DNA of 64,000 nucleotides. Origin: Hirundichthys speculiger (lineage: Eukaryota > Chordata > Actinopteri > Beloniformes > Exocoetidae). Position 1 is the stretch's first letter. Every line of letters starts with the position of its first letter. The translations under genes and the position numbers were made by a program. Of the stretch, positions 1 through 10,737 are shown one piece after another. The notes below the pieces were generated by a model. It searched no databases and was not told the DNA's origin. It was given only the letters and a program-made list of their open reading frames with translations. The DNA is taken from assembly GCA_018398805.1 (NCBI GenBank), contig JAGFBZ010002130.1:97400-161399 (forward strand), written 5' to 3'.

Positions 1-220
1 GATCATTCAGATGACAAATTGAGTCAAAACTATTTGCTTCAAAACAACCTATTTATTGTTTATTGTTAGTGTTTTTGATAAATTTTAAACCATTTAAATG
101 TGGAAAATTAAACAATTTTCCTAAAAACAAATCAATATTAGGAGCTGAAACATCAATATTATATTGGGCGGCCGAAAATCGCGATATATTGCCAAATCGA
201 TTTTCTTTTTCACACCCCTA
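1..220. mobile_element. hAT-like DNA transposon, right end only
   Basis: AT-rich sequence runs into a terminus reading CACACCCCTA at 211-220, preceded by a segment rich in CGATATAT and ATCGATTT. The reverse complement begins TAGGGGTGTG, a start typical of fish hAT elements. The left end lies outside the window, so neither target duplication nor length can be checked. The ~245 bases that follow, to about 465, hold nothing recognisable. Confidence 0.5.
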
Positions 221-465
221 TTGATCACTTATGAATTCTGACTTCCGTGAAAACCTATCAGATTGAAAACACCAAAACTTGGTCATAAACAGTCAGAAAG
301 GAAAGAGAGAAAAATCTGGTGCCACCGTAGGACCTACGAGACGTTTCCAGCAGAGAACGGTGTAACATTTGCATTACAAGATATAAAGATATAAAGAGTA
401 AATTATGGATTTCTTGAGACAATCCTGCTCTGGGAGCAGGTTGGACGTCCTTTAACCTTCATAAC

Positions 466-915
466 TGTCTTAATTCTTGGTGTCACAGATCCAACCAGGT
501 GTTGGAAACGTTCCTCAAAAGGTTCTGGTCCATGTTGTCATGACAGCATTGCCATGATGAGAACCTCCAGTTCCTCCAACATCCCAAAGCTGCTCTACTG
601 GACTGAGATCTGGAGACGGTGGAGGACACTGGAGGACAGAGGACTCATTGATCCAGAAACCAGTTAGAGATGATCCTGGTGCATCATCCTGCTGGAAGGA
701 TCCATCAGAAGATGGTCCACTGTGGTCATGAAGGGATGGAGATGGTCAGCAACAGTACTCAGATAGACTGTGGTGTTAAACCAGGATCAGCTGGTACTGA
801 GAACATCTCCTCCAGACCATCAGACCACCAGCAGCAGCCTGAACTGCTTGTGGACCAGGATAGAAGACTCCACCAAACACCTGCTTCAACCAACCCACAG
901 TCATCTGGACTCTCT
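466..915 (-). mobile_element. Tc1/mariner-like transposase relic (degenerate)
   Basis: Read on the minus strand, this matches the 3' half of a common fish Tc1-like transposase. A QQDDAPGS stretch around 668-697 corresponds to the conserved region holding the second catalytic aspartate of the DDE triad. Further downstream is the C-terminal segment ending near FEERFQHLVGS. Stops and frameshifts break the frame, so it is a dead copy. Part of the same family recurs at 26748-27436. It lies inside a taf9 intron or its flank. Confidence 0.7.
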
Positions 916-965
916 GGACACCTCAGACCTCCAGAACCAGTCAGAGTCCTGACATCTGCAGAAAG

Positions 966-1240
966 GAGGGTTCAGTCCATCTGCAGTCATCTGTTGGAGG
1001 AGCATCAGAGAACCTGAACAAACGGATGAAGAAGGCTGGTTCTGTTCTGGAGCTGATGGAGCAAAGGAGGATCCTTCATCAGATGAAGAACATCACGGAC
1101 CCTGAACATCCTCTACACAACACAGAGATTCAGCAACAGAGGATCTTCAGATCTGCTGCAACACAGACGCTGCAGGAGATCCTTCCAGAACACAGCTGGA
1201 ACCTTCTAGAATCAATCACCGAGGAGACGTGACTCATGAT
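966..1240 (+). mobile_element. LINE C-terminal relic
   Basis: The plus-strand translation contains KKAGSVL, then an ERR-like QRRILHQMK, HPLHNT, QQQRIF and a LPEHSW-like end. This order resembles the conserved tail of non-LTR retrotransposon ORF2 proteins in fish, downstream of reverse transcriptase. The match was recognised by eye. The frame shifts at about 1020, so the copy is not functional. It abuts the Tc1 relic and lies 80 bases from taf9 exon 2. Confidence 0.5.
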
Positions 1241-1317
1241 TTCAGTTGTTCACAATTTCCCTCCGGGCATCATTAAAGTAATACTGAGCTGGTTCTGCAG
1301 GAGCACGACAGACTTAC

Positions 1318-1399
1318 TGTAGGTGAACTCCAGCATCTGGTTGATGACTCGCGGCTCGTACTCGGTGATTCCCATGTCCTTCAGGATCTGCATCATCAC
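1318..1399 (-). CDS. taf9: taf9 coding exon 2
   Basis: Eighty-two bases with an AG acceptor at 1400-1401 and a GT donor at 1316-1317. It encodes the first helix region of the histone fold, including [14 protein letters not shown]. It ends one base into the codon expected to give Arg in FRYVT. Confidence 0.95.
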
Positions 1400-1890
1400 C
1401 TACAGACCATCAATCATCCAGTTCATTAAAACACGAGCGCGACACAGTGACACATAAATCAAATCAAACTTTACTTGTGTCCATGCAACACAACATGCTA
1501 TACGGAATTATGACAGAAGCTACAGAAACGATTAAAAAATAAATAAAACATGACTTTATATCACAGTTTCAACGCGTCATAAACCTGTCCGAAAAGGTAA
1601 TTCAAATAAAAACCAGCAGGATCAACGCAGATGATTATTTTTACAAACAGCGCTAAACTCTGTGCAGAGAGCTAGGCTAACATGTTAGCTGTTTGCATTC
1701 ATTTCAATGGGAGGCTACGTGCTAACTTAGCTCAAGAGCTAACTTATCGAACGGGCATCGCTCCAATTATGCACTACTAAAACAGCGCCAATAGCGGATC
1801 TTTTATATAGAAATATAATAAAAACAAACAAACAAATGTTTGTAAAAGTCTTACCTGAGCATCTTTAGGGATGGTTTTCGGAGCAGACAT
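1318..1890 (-). CDS. taf9: TAF9, TFIID/SAGA subunit (5' part of the gene)
   Basis: TAF9 is a histone-fold subunit of TFIID and of the SAGA-type coactivator, where it pairs with TAF6; it acts in the nucleus in RNA polymerase II initiation. Two coding exons are visible. Exon 1 (1855-1890) encodes [12 protein letters not shown] and ends at a GTAAGA donor. Exon 2 (1318-1399) follows a TGTAG acceptor, encodes [20 protein letters not shown] and then QMLEFTY, and ends at a GTAAGT donor inside a codon. These residues form the start of the histone fold and match vertebrate TAF9 closely. The intron is 455 bp. No candidate for the next exon (FRYVTT in TAF9) was found in 1-1317, so the rest lies beyond the left edge. 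The start is the first ATG and gives the family N-terminus. Confidence 0.95.
1855..1890 (-). CDS. taf9: taf9 coding exon 1
   Basis: Thirty-six bases giving 12 codons from the ATG at 1888-1890 to the CAG before the donor at 1853-1854. Phase 0 at the 3' end. Confidence 0.93.
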
Positions 1891-2034
1891 ATCTGTGCTC
1901 GTCCTCCTCCTTCTCTTCTTCTGTTCTTTCAGTTCAAATACAAACAACAAGGACTCCGCCAGAGCTCCGCGGTGACCCCTACAGGTGCAACGGTATAACT
2001 ACAAGAGTCTCAAGGACGTAAAAGCTTCAGTTAA
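1891..2034 (-). promoter_or_regulatory. taf9 5' UTR and probable promoter
   Basis: Immediately upstream of the taf9 ATG. No TATA box is visible. A short GC-rich patch (about 1955-1980, with CCGCGG) is what a TATA-less housekeeping promoter would look like. Position is the main argument; the transcription start cannot be placed from sequence. Confidence 0.4.
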
Positions 2035-2306
2035 TGTTTGTTTGTTTGTTTGTTTGTTTTTGTAATGAATGGATGAGTGATTATTTTCATTATACAAAAG
2101 CGAACAGTGAAATTCTGTCAGATTCATTTTTTGGAATTGCAAATAATTCAATCATAAAATGAAATTCGTTCAAGAGTAATAAAATAAATAAATAAATAAA
2201 ATAAATGAATAAATAAATAAATAAATAAATATAAAATAAAATAAAATAAAATAAAAAATAAACAAATAATAAATGAATGAATGAATAAATAAATAATAAT
2301 AAATAA

Positions 2307-2345
<39 letters not shown>

Positions 2346-2390
2346 AAAATAAATAAAAATAAAATAAAATAAAATACAAATCAGGATTAA
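2035..2390. repeat. (TTTG)n followed by (AAAT)n microsatellites
   Basis: A TTTG run spans about 2035-2062. A long, impure AAAT/AATAA tract spans about 2175-2378, with mostly ordinary AT-rich sequence between. The minus-strand open frame across the second tract encodes only Tyr/Leu/Ile/Phe and is not a gene. Confidence 0.9.
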
Positions 2391-3430
2391 TGTATGAAGA
2401 TATTGGTTTTAGTGGAAAATAAGGCCAGACAGGTTTTGGATGAGCTTCTGGATCGATAACCGGTTGAAGCTACTTCTTCAACTGCTTTGGCTTCTCTTAG
2501 TAAAATCCAACACTGAAAAAGGATAACTAAAACCACAAATACGTCAGTTAAAAAGTAGCAGCACTTAAAAGTGTCAGCGCAGCTTAATACTGATTAATTA
2601 TAAAAAGAAAAACAATAAAACAACAGAGGTGGGATAAGGAGATGGAATAAAACAGCAGCAGCGTGAATGTGAGCGGGCTGGTGGAGGCAGCAGTTCTGGC
2701 CTGGAAGCTTCTTCTGAGTCTGTTCCTTCTGTCCTGAACCTTTGACCTGACGTCAGGACCTGGAACATGGAGCGACCGGGGCGAGTCCAGACTCTGAGGA
2801 CACCGTAGGCTTCCTTTTTCAGTTTGTTTGCAGAAGCAACATCCAAACCTGCGTCTTCAGCAGCTGTGACGCCGGCAGGCCACACTGTGGCGCTGTTGGC
2901 CAGGATGGACCCCATGGTGCTTCTGCACAAGTGAAGGAGTGATCGACATGTTTAAAGTAAAGGTTTATAATGACGCCTCCCAACCTCTAACGGGACATCA
3001 ATGCATCAACCATGATCCATACTGTTATAAATACTTGACTGTGGCTCTGTAAAAGTTTTATTTGTGCTTATATTCATGCTTCATGTTCTTGTTCCATCAC
3101 AGATTCTCTCGTTGGTGACTTACGCTGCAGTGACCTCTGAAGGGAGAAGCTGACCTGTCCCAACCGTGTTCATCCGTCAGCGCTGCTCACTGACGTGTTC
3201 ACTGCTAGCGGAGTTAGCAGGAGTTAGCAGGAGTTATAAGTGTCTTTAATGCATCACTTTGGTTCCAGCTCATATAAAGCAGCACAGTTTTATCTCTATG
3301 GTAGTTCCTAATGAGCTGGTTCTTGAGGAACCTTCACTTGTGTTCAACAGCTAACTGGCCCAACCAGACGCATCCATCCGGTCTAAATGTCGTTTATCTT
3401 CTCCGGGACCTGGAGTTTGCTGCCTTTCAA
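2391..3430. other. Intergenic DNA, nothing firmly recognised
   Basis: A 110-codon minus-strand open frame (2598-2930) has ordinary composition: MGSILANSATVWPAG, then NKLKKEAYGVLRVWT. It has a CAG acceptor-like sequence just before its internal ATG at about 2915. I do not recognise it, and it has no visible partner exons. It could be a stray exon, a retroposed fragment or chance. Confidence 0.3.
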
Positions 3431-3454
3431 GACGTTTAGGATGAATTTAGTTGT

Positions 3455-3635
3455 TTGTTTAATCTGAAACTAACTGGTTTCATGCACCCAAACGTGGTTC
3501 CTGAGGCAGTAAAACAGCCCCACATCATCATGCTCCCACCACCGTGTTTCACTGTGGGACTCGTGCTTTCCTGGCTGGCTGAAGGTCTTTTTTCCATCCA
3601 AACCAAAAACAACAGTATCCATGTGCTATCCATGT
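3455..3635 (-). mobile_element. Tc1-like transposase fragment
   Basis: Minus-strand translation gives VWMEKRPSASQ, SPTVKHGGGSMMMWGCF and TASGT. This is the signature stretch of Tc1 transposases around the GGG(S)xMxWGCF motif, which precedes the second catalytic Asp. The fragment is short, has no inverted repeats, and is a relic. Downstream to about 4700 I see nothing recognisable apart from a triplicated TTTCCGGTG at about 4479-4505. Confidence 0.8.
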
Positions 3636-4719
3636 GAGTTTCAAACTGATTTCCGTATTTCAGATATTAGCATGGAAACCTCAAAGGCCTCAAAGACCAC
3701 CATGATGGATGTCCCTCACTGTAGTTTTCATTGCAGCCATCCAGGGTGTCCTTGTCAACAGGTAGAAATATGTTTCTCTCTAAAGTTTTTCAAGTCCTGT
3801 GCTCTTGAGCACATCCAGGTTTGTTTCACCGCCTCAATAAAAGCCAAGAGAAGCTAACTCCAACAGGAGCCTCAACGCTAACAAACCTTTTTCTACGTAG
3901 ATTTTTGTGGATGGTTCAACTGGGAATGTTCCAGAAGTCAAAGAGCTGAGCTGCAGCTAACAGATAACCAGCAGGTGGCGCTGCAGGGCGACACATGGGA
4001 CTCAACTTTGGGTGGAAGATTCTTCTTTTTTAATCATCTCACAAACTCCATGTTTGAGCTCAACAGTTTGATACGTGACGATACAGTTTGAGTTACTTGA
4101 ATCAGTAAAAACACGTCCTCAAATGCAACAAAGTCTTCAGAAATCGTCCCAAGCAGATGAAAAAGATGAAATAAATCAAAGCTCTTTCCTTCCTCTTTTA
4201 TCTGGTCTTCCAGGTTCATTAGATCAAGCGAACAAATGCAGGTGAAGTTGTGCAGAACAGCGTATTTAACTGGAGGTGATAAGACTGGTCCTTCTGAGAA
4301 GTCATAAAAAAGTGTCTTATCACCTCCTCAGCAATGAAACGCCTGGAAGAGGAGCTGCTGCAGGTTGGCAGGTGACTGTTGTTGCCAGAGGACTTTATCT
4401 CAGCGCCTCAGAGGGAGTAAAACCCTGCAGCCGACGTGGAGGAGGAGCAGGTGGGAACGAACCTGGAGACGACCACGTGTTTCCGGTGTTTCCGGTGTTT
4501 CCGGTGAAGGATCGACAAGAACTAACACACGTTTCAGTCGTTTCTGCTCTAATCTGGTGGACGTTATTCAGGCCGAACATGTCCTGAGCTGCTCAGAGCT
4601 GCTGCAGCTTCTCAGAGACACCAAACCCAGTCCGTCAGTCACCTGGTCCCCCCCCCCAGGATCACGGGCCTGTTCATGGCTGCCGGCAGTAAAGCTGCAT
4701 CTGAACATCTGAGCTCTGA

Positions 4720-5765
4720 AAACAACGTCCTCCTGACAGACAGGATCAAAGTGGACATGTCTGACTTTCATTCCCGGCGCCACATCTGGAGGAATCCAAG
4801 TAGTGCTGGGCTGTATGACCAAAAATTTATATCACGGTATTTTTAAAAATTATATCGGTTTCACCGTATATCACGTTTTTTTTTTTTTTTTGAAGGCACA
4901 ACTTGGTGTTAACCACATTTTCTAATAATTTAGAGGAATTGCTGCAGTAAATTGGCTTAGAATGACCTATTTAACTGTCACGAGGAGTGAATATTGTAGA
5001 AAAACATTCATATCTACACTAGTATTAATACAGGTTTGCATGGCCTCACAAAATGATACTATTTACAAAGAGGTGGCACTCGTTATTCTGATTAAGTGAA
5101 GGAATCAGAATGAATGATAGTTGCAATTAAAATACAGAACTCTTTTATTTTTCAAAGTGTGCAAACAACTTGAAAAAGCATATTTTGTAAAAAAATCAAC
5201 ATTAACTACACAATGTAAACAACATTCTAAAGTTGTAGCCGCGGGAGGCAACACCAGCCTGGTGTAGCGTCCCGCGGCTACAACTTTAGCTCGGTAACAT
5301 TTGCAAATGATTGTAGTTTGTTGGACGTCGTCTTTTTTAAATCCACGGCTCCTCGTTTAGGAAGAAGTTCCTCAGTCTCATGTCGTCGTTCTGGAGCTTC
5401 CACTTCGGGACTTTCGCTGTCCCAAACTAGTAGCGCTTGTGCCTCCAGTGCAACTGCAAAACAGTCCCCTGTCAAACAATGTTCTGCGGCACTTACGTTC
5501 CGCCGCGCGGCGTTCCCAACGTTGTGTACGCTACAGTACATACTCACCGGTATTACGGTACATGACAAATTCATATCATAAGAAAAATAAACACCGGTAT
5601 TCGGTATGAACCGGTATGAACCGGTATACCGCCCAGCACTAAATCCAAGCACCTTCAGCTCCAACACCTGAGACCAGCTGTCAAACACGACGGTGGAGGC
5701 ATCATCATCTGGGCTTGTTCCACAGCCACGGGACCTTGGCATCATGGAGTCATGGAGCAGAGCCT
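4720..5765 (+). mobile_element. Tc1-like transposase fragment split by a hAT insertion
   Basis: Left part (about 4720-4800) reads HIWRNPS; right part (5642-5765) reads AVKHDGGGIIIWACSTATGP. These are consecutive pieces of a Tc1-type transposase, with KHxGGGxxxWxC as the landmark. The piece between (4801-5641) is a complete hAT-type element with an 8-bp target duplication. The Tc1 relic was therefore already present when the hAT element landed. It carries small frameshifts and is not functional. Confidence 0.75.
4801..5641. mobile_element. Non-autonomous hAT transposon (841 bp)
   Basis: Ends are TAGTGCTGGGC at 4801-4811 and its complement GCCCAGCACTA at 5631-5641. The flanks carry a perfect 8-bp duplication, AATCCAAG, at 4793-4800 and 5642-5649, as expected of hAT transposition. 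An internal stem (about 5233-5287) pairs GTAGCCGCGGGA with TCCCGCGGCTAC. The right end has tandem CCGGTATGAA copies. There is no transposase; the 155-codon minus frame at 5278-5745 runs across the element boundary and is not a gene. Confidence 0.9.
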
Positions 5766-6239
5766 CTAGAGTCCTCTAGAGTCCTCCAGAGGCCCTTATG
5801 AGCTCCTCTCTGACAGCTAAAGCTTTCAACAAAGTTGGAAAAAGGAACCAAAAGACTGAAACCTCCAACACAAAAGAAGAAAAGAAGATGATTCAACACG
5901 GTTCGAATCAGACGGCTCCTGCAATGTGTCTCAGTTTAGCTTCGGTTTTTGAAACCTTTGAACGGAAAGAGGACATACTTTGTTTCTGGCGACTGTATCT
6001 GTTCCCACTGCTGAAACAGGCTTTTGAAACAAGTCATTCATCTCACTCAGTCCTTGTATTTACCTGCAGTGTTTACGAGCCCACAACCATAAAGTCATGA
6101 GAACTGCAACACCTCGTCAGCTGTAACTGCTGTATGTGCAGGATGGCGGCCCTCTGGGTGCATATTTGTGTGTGTGTGGTTTTAAAATTATTAACCTTTA
6201 CAGTCCGTCATTGACTCGCTCCTCTGGGCTCAGGAGGAG
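5766..6239. other. Intergenic DNA, nothing recognised
   Basis: Ordinary composition with one short TG run (about 6166-6178). The 100-codon plus frame at 5798-6100 has no recognisable motif, no splice partners and no conserved context. Confidence 0.5.
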
Positions 6240-6310
6240 ACGAGGCAAGTTTATTTGTAGCACAGTTTGTGTACAAGACAATTCAAGGTGCTTTACATAA
6301 AACATTTTAA
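6240..6310 (-). repeat. LINE/SINE 3'-tail-like sequence
   Basis: On the plus strand the segment reads TTTATTTGTAGCACAG, then ACAATTCAAGGTGCTTTACA. In reverse complement this resembles the 'TGTAAAGCACC...AAATAAA' 3' end of CR1/L2-type LINEs found elsewhere here (22660-22730, 52205-52290). It is short and degenerate. A weaker relative lies at 44884-44960. Confidence 0.4.
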
Positions 6311-6356
6311 GCATTACAGAGACGCTGGCTCTGAGACTCATCAACGTTCAGCTGTT

Positions 6357-6680
6357 TTATGTTATTCTATTCTATTCTATTTTATTCTATTCTATTCTAT
6401 TCTATTCTATTCTATTCTATTCTATATTATTTTATTTCTTTTATTTTATTTTGTGTTCTTTTGTTTTTTATTTTCTTTCATTTTGTGTTCTGTTCTTTTG
6501 TTTTGTTTGTTTTATTTCTTTTCGTTTTATTTATTTATTTTAACTATTTCATTTAACTATTTTTATTTATTACTTAAAAATTTTCAGGGGTTTAGCTGTA
6601 GGTTTAACAGTAGATTTAGCCACTTATTTGTCAGTTTTATTTTATTTTTTTACCACAAGATGATGATGATGATGATGATT

Positions 6681-6728
<48 letters not shown>
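6357..6728. repeat. (TTCTA)n, T-rich and (AAT)n microsatellites
   Basis: Near-perfect TTCTA copies span about 6360-6425, followed by a T-rich degenerate tract. (GAT)n and (AAT)n runs span about 6660-6728. The open frame through it codes Phe/Leu/Ile and then poly-Asn and is an artefact. Confidence 0.9.
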
Positions 6729-7339
6729 TAGGGCAAGGGAACAAATAAAATTTTTAATCACAAATAATCGCATGATTTCCCTGATTAATCACGATTAATC
6801 ATATTGTATACGCAAAATCAAATAATGAATTCAACAGTAGTGTAAAGGTCACTTTTATTTAAATGTTCTGCTGCCATATGAACTAAAATAGTTTAACATT
6901 TGTTGTTCAAACACTTTTAACATCAGCACTTGTCAGTAACACATATTTAGTGTAAATCTCATCTTAAAAAATGTAAAATAACATAAAGCTAATTGCCACT
7001 GCCAGGACATTAATGTCATCCTGTTTTTATTAAAAAAAATGTAAAAAAAAAAAAAAGTCTACAAACAAAATCCTGTTTCTGTTGAATCCTCCGTCTGGGA
7101 GAACTTTAAAATGAAAATGTCCATGTTAAAGTTCAGTAACTTTACTGTTCTACATGTCTGTTTTAGCTTTTCTGCTTGTTTTTTTTTTGCAATGTTCTTC
7201 CAGTTCTGCAGCAGCCAGAAACAGACTTTTCAAAATAAAAGCACATGAGCAACATTTGTTAATGTCTGATAAAATAAATGTCGGCATTAATAAACTATTG
7301 AGTTAATGTGATAATAATGCCCGATCTTGTCCAGCCCTA
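6729..7339 (-). mobile_element. hAT MITE, copy A of a three-copy family
   Basis: It shares internal sequence with 32307-32783 and 59151-59979, in reverse orientation: GATTAATCACGATTAATCAT, a GTATACGCAAAATCAAATAATG-like block, GTCTGGGAGAACTTTAAAAT and CAGCAGCCAGAAACAGAC. The right end is CCAGCCCTA, complement of TAGGGCTGG. The left end (TAGGGCAAGGG) has diverged. Flanks ATAATAAT and ATATAATC give only a weak 8-bp duplication. No coding capacity. Confidence 0.8.
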
Positions 7340-7346
7340 ATATAAT

Positions 7347-7383
7347 CCGGTCCCCATTAACCGTGAAAAATAAGGGATCACTG
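7347..7383 (-). mobile_element. Terminal fragment of a Tigger/pogo-like element
   Basis: About 37 bases match, in reverse complement, the left end of the element at 62484-63100: CAGTGATCCCTTATTTTT, then a block with CGGTTAATGGGGACCGG. Only this end is present, directly beside the hAT MITE. Confidence 0.7.
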
Positions 7384-8008
7384 TATATAATATATAAAAT
7401 AATAATAATACTTGATTTTTTATGTTTCTCTTAAGCCTTGTTGGTTGGGGGATTTTTTTTTTGGGGGGGGGGATTATCATTGAATCTATAGAATTAATCT
7501 GAACATAAAAATAAAGTTTTTCATCAAAATAAAACAAAAAGCAACAACTTGTCAGAGAACAACTCAGATTTCACTGAAGATTCTTTAAATCTGTTAAATC
7601 TAAGAGTCAACGTCTAAGAATGAACATGCTCTAAAAATAAACTGCCCAAACATATTTAAAAGGAGAAACATTGTGGTCTTTTTTCAAAAGCTGCCAGTTT
7701 CCTGAAGACGAGTTTCTTTTTCTGGGTGACGTTTCAGTCAAACTACCACAGAGATCCAGAACTACAGCTGTCATGACGTTAAAGCTCTGTTTGGGTTTAA
7801 GGTGCACAGCTGGGATGCTGGTAACTGTCTCTGATCTGGGTCTGTGATGTCACAGAACCCTGCAGATCCTGCAGCTCATGGATCAGCAGAGTTCTCTGGA
7901 CCTGAGCTTTTAAACTGTGTCTGCTCACCTGAATTCCTCTTTATTCCTGTCAGTGCATCCGTCATGATGTCACATGTGTTGCTTTAACCAATAAAAAGCC
8001 CCGATAAC
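7384..8008. other. Intergenic DNA, nothing recognised
   Basis: Starts AT-rich with a T9/G9 stretch at about 7450-7472, then ordinary unique sequence up to the satellite. Confidence 0.5.
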
Positions 8009-8976
8009 GCTGCAGATGTTTGTGGTGCTGCAGATGTTTGTGTTGCTGCAGATGTTTGTGATGCTGCAGATGTTTGTGGTGCTGCAGATGTTTGTGATTC
8101 TGCAGATGTTTGTGTTGCTGCAGATGTTTGTGATTCTGCAGATGTTTGTGATTCTGCAGATGTTTGTGATGCTGCAGATGTTTGTAGTGCTGCAGATGTT
8201 TGTGATGCTGCAGATGTTTGTGATGCTGTAGATGTTTGTGTTGCTGCAGATGTTTGTTCTGCATTTTTGTTGTGTTCTGCAGATGTTTGTGGTTCTGCAG
8301 ATGTTTGTGATTCTGCAGATGTTTGTGATGCTGCAGATGTTTGTGTTGCTGCAGATGTTTGTGATTCTGCAGATGTTTGTGATGCTGCAGATGTTTGTAG
8401 TGCTGCAGATGTTTGTGTTGCTGCAGATGTTTGTGATTCTGCAGATGTTTGTGATGCTGCAGATGTTTGTAGTGCTGCAGATGTTTGTGATGCTGCAGAT
8501 GTTTGTGATGCTGTAGATGTTTGTGTTGCTGCAGATGTTTGTGATTCTGCAGATGTTTGTGGTGCTGCAGATGTTTGTGATTCTGCAGATGTTTGTGATG
8601 CTGCAGATGTTTGTGATGCTGCAGATGTTTGTGATTCTGCAGATGTTTGTGTAGTGCTGCAGATGTTTGTGTTGCTGCAGATGTTTGTGATTCTGTGTTT
8701 GTGATTGCAGATGTTTGTAGTGCTGCAGATGTTTGTGATGCTGCAGATGTTTGTGATGCTGTAGATGTTTGTGTTGCTGCAGATGTTTGTGATTCTGCAG
8801 ATGTTTGTGGTGCTGCAGATGTTTGTGATTCTGCAGATGTTTGTGATTCTGCAGATGTTTGTAGTGCTGCAGATGTTTGTGTTGCTGCAGATGTTTGTGA
8901 TTCTGCAGATGTTTGTGATGCTGCAGATGTTTGTGATGCTGCAGATGTTTGTGATTCTGCAGATGTTTGTGGTGTT
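8009..8976. repeat. 18-bp minisatellite, CTGCAGATGTTTGTGATG type
   Basis: About 54 head-to-tail copies of CTGCAGATGTTTGTGATG, varying mostly in the last four bases (GATG, GGTG, GTTG, GATT, TAGTG). Higher-order patterns repeat, for example similar runs near 8160-8260 and 8460-8560. A PstI-like CTGCAG recurs in most units. An interruption at about 8250-8275 (GCATTTTTGTTGTG) marks a junction. Because 18 is a multiple of three, several frames are open on both strands, up to 352 codons. These are artefacts. Confidence 0.97.
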
Positions 8977-9081
8977 GATCTGTTTAATCGCAGTTTTGAT
9001 CTTAAATCAGATTTTTTCATCAGAATGTGTACTTAATTTCTAGAAAGTCCCTTATTTTCAGTTTTTTTCACAAACAACACC

Positions 9082-9315
9082 GCTGCTGCTGCAGCTGCTG
9101 CTGCTAATGCTGCTGCTAATGCTGCTGCCGCTGCTGCTAATGCTGCTGCTGCTAATGCTGCTGCTGCTGCTAATGCTGCTGCTGCTAATGCTGCTGCTAA
9201 TGCTGCTAATGCTGCTGCTGATGCTAATGCTGCTGCTGCTGCTAATGCTGCTGCTGCTAATGCTGCTGCTAATGCTGCTAATGCTGCTGCTGATGCTAAT
9301 GCAGCAGCAGCAGAA
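9082..9315. repeat. (GCTGCTAAT)n trinucleotide-type array
   Basis: CTG/GCT repeats interspersed with AAT, forming GCTGCTAAT and GCTGCTGCTAAT units. An apparent internal duplication of about 77 bp occurs (compare 9150-9225 with 9227-9302). The Leu-rich frame through it is not a gene. Confidence 0.93.
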
Positions 9316-10737
9316 AACTGGAGCGCTGCTCTTCTTCTTCAGCGCTCTTGTTCCCGCCCTGCTCTTCCTCCCTGCATCTCATTCATGTTCCCCGCCCCTC
9401 TCTGCTTCTCTGTCTGCTTCCTGTCGCCTCGGCGTCAAAATTCGCACCGCATCACAGGTGCAGTCTGGGTAAACAATGGTGGGAGGCAGCGGCCAGGAAG
9501 AGCCGGTCATTAGCATGCTTTAGGAGGCCTGAGGTGTGAGTCCTCCCGGGTCACCTGGGGGTCATGAACTCTGACTCCATCCCTTGTGTTCAGGTGTGGT
9601 AAAGTCAGACGACGGTTCTGATTCTGATTCTGGCCCAGAGCCGGCCTGAACAACAGACTTTCATCAAAGCAAAGGTTTTCAAGGCGTAACTTTAAAGGTA
9701 GACAGAAGGCCTCAGACTGGGAGCTGCTTCCACAGAGCAGCTGGAGGTTCGGCCTCCCAGTCAGCTGGTGGGACGTCTGAGTGAAGTGAAGCTGGAGGTT
9801 GAGAGCCGAGTGTCCTGTTGGGACAGAACCGGATGAGGAAGAACCTCTGAGATGATGAAGAAAACACTAATAACCCTGCAAACACAAGGAAATAGATGGT
9901 CCTGATTTTGGTCAGACTCTGAAAATGAACAAAGGTGGTCATCAAGGCTTTTTTTAACACCATGAAGAACAAACCCAGGTGAAGAATGTCTCCACAGCAG
10001 TGCTGGGTGTCGTTCCATCCGAGGAACTATCAAACTGCTTTTATGATGTTTGCTGGTCTCATGTAGCATCAAGGAGCTCCAGGACCAGCTCTGGTTCATG
10101 AGGAACCAGACTTCATTGATCCCCGATCAGTACAATCAGCAGCAGAACGGAGTCGTCTCGGCTCACAAACCTTCTGGGTGTGTTGGATCATCCTTTACTG
10201 CTTAATCAGTCGTGCACCTCTGAGAGTGACAGCTGGACTGTCAGCCCTGAAGCTGACCTGGATGCAGGTCCACAACTGGCTAACATGGAGACTAATTATA
10301 TTTCTACAGCAGAGGTTTGATTACAGCGTGAAAAACAGCGGCATCTTCAGTATGTGACCAGTTTAATACAGGCAGTAAATAAATAAATGTTCCCCCAGCA
10401 GAAGCTGGTTCCTGTCTGCAGTAGGTCGGGTCTCCACCCTGACGGCGTTAGCAGATAAACGCTGCTCAGACAGCTGCTAACCCCTGGAGCCTCGCTGACG
10501 CAGACCCAGCAGGGAGCGGCACATAATCAGCCACCGGTGACGCCGAGCTCAGGGTCGGTTAGCTCTGATGGAGCTAATGAGGGCGTGAGCGTGAGCGTGA
10601 GCGTGAGCGTGAACTTTAGTCCCACATTGCTGCTCCTCATTACAACAGATATTTATGGTTCACGCAAACGCTTATTGATAACGAGGATTTTCCCGCACAG
10701 AGCAATTATAAGTGGCCGGAGGGGGCTACTTAACAAA
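9316..10737. other. Intergenic DNA, nothing recognised
   Basis: Mostly unique sequence of ordinary composition. A short GTGAGC run lies at about 10584-10613. The small open frames (9712-9972, 9761-10099 minus) show no recognisable domain or splice context. Confidence 0.5.

Noticed and set aside
2598..2930. 110-codon minus frame with ordinary composition as a real gene
   Set aside because: Not recognised, no partner exons or promoter seen. Kept only as a note under 2391-3430; a protein search or RNA-seq would decide.
8009..8976. Possible CRISPR-like regular array
   Set aside because: Units are contiguous without unique spacers, and the genome is clearly eukaryotic.
7962..9043. 352-codon minus frame and several plus frames
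   Set aside because: Produced by the 18-bp CTGCAGATGTTTGTGATG satellite; open on both strands in several phases.
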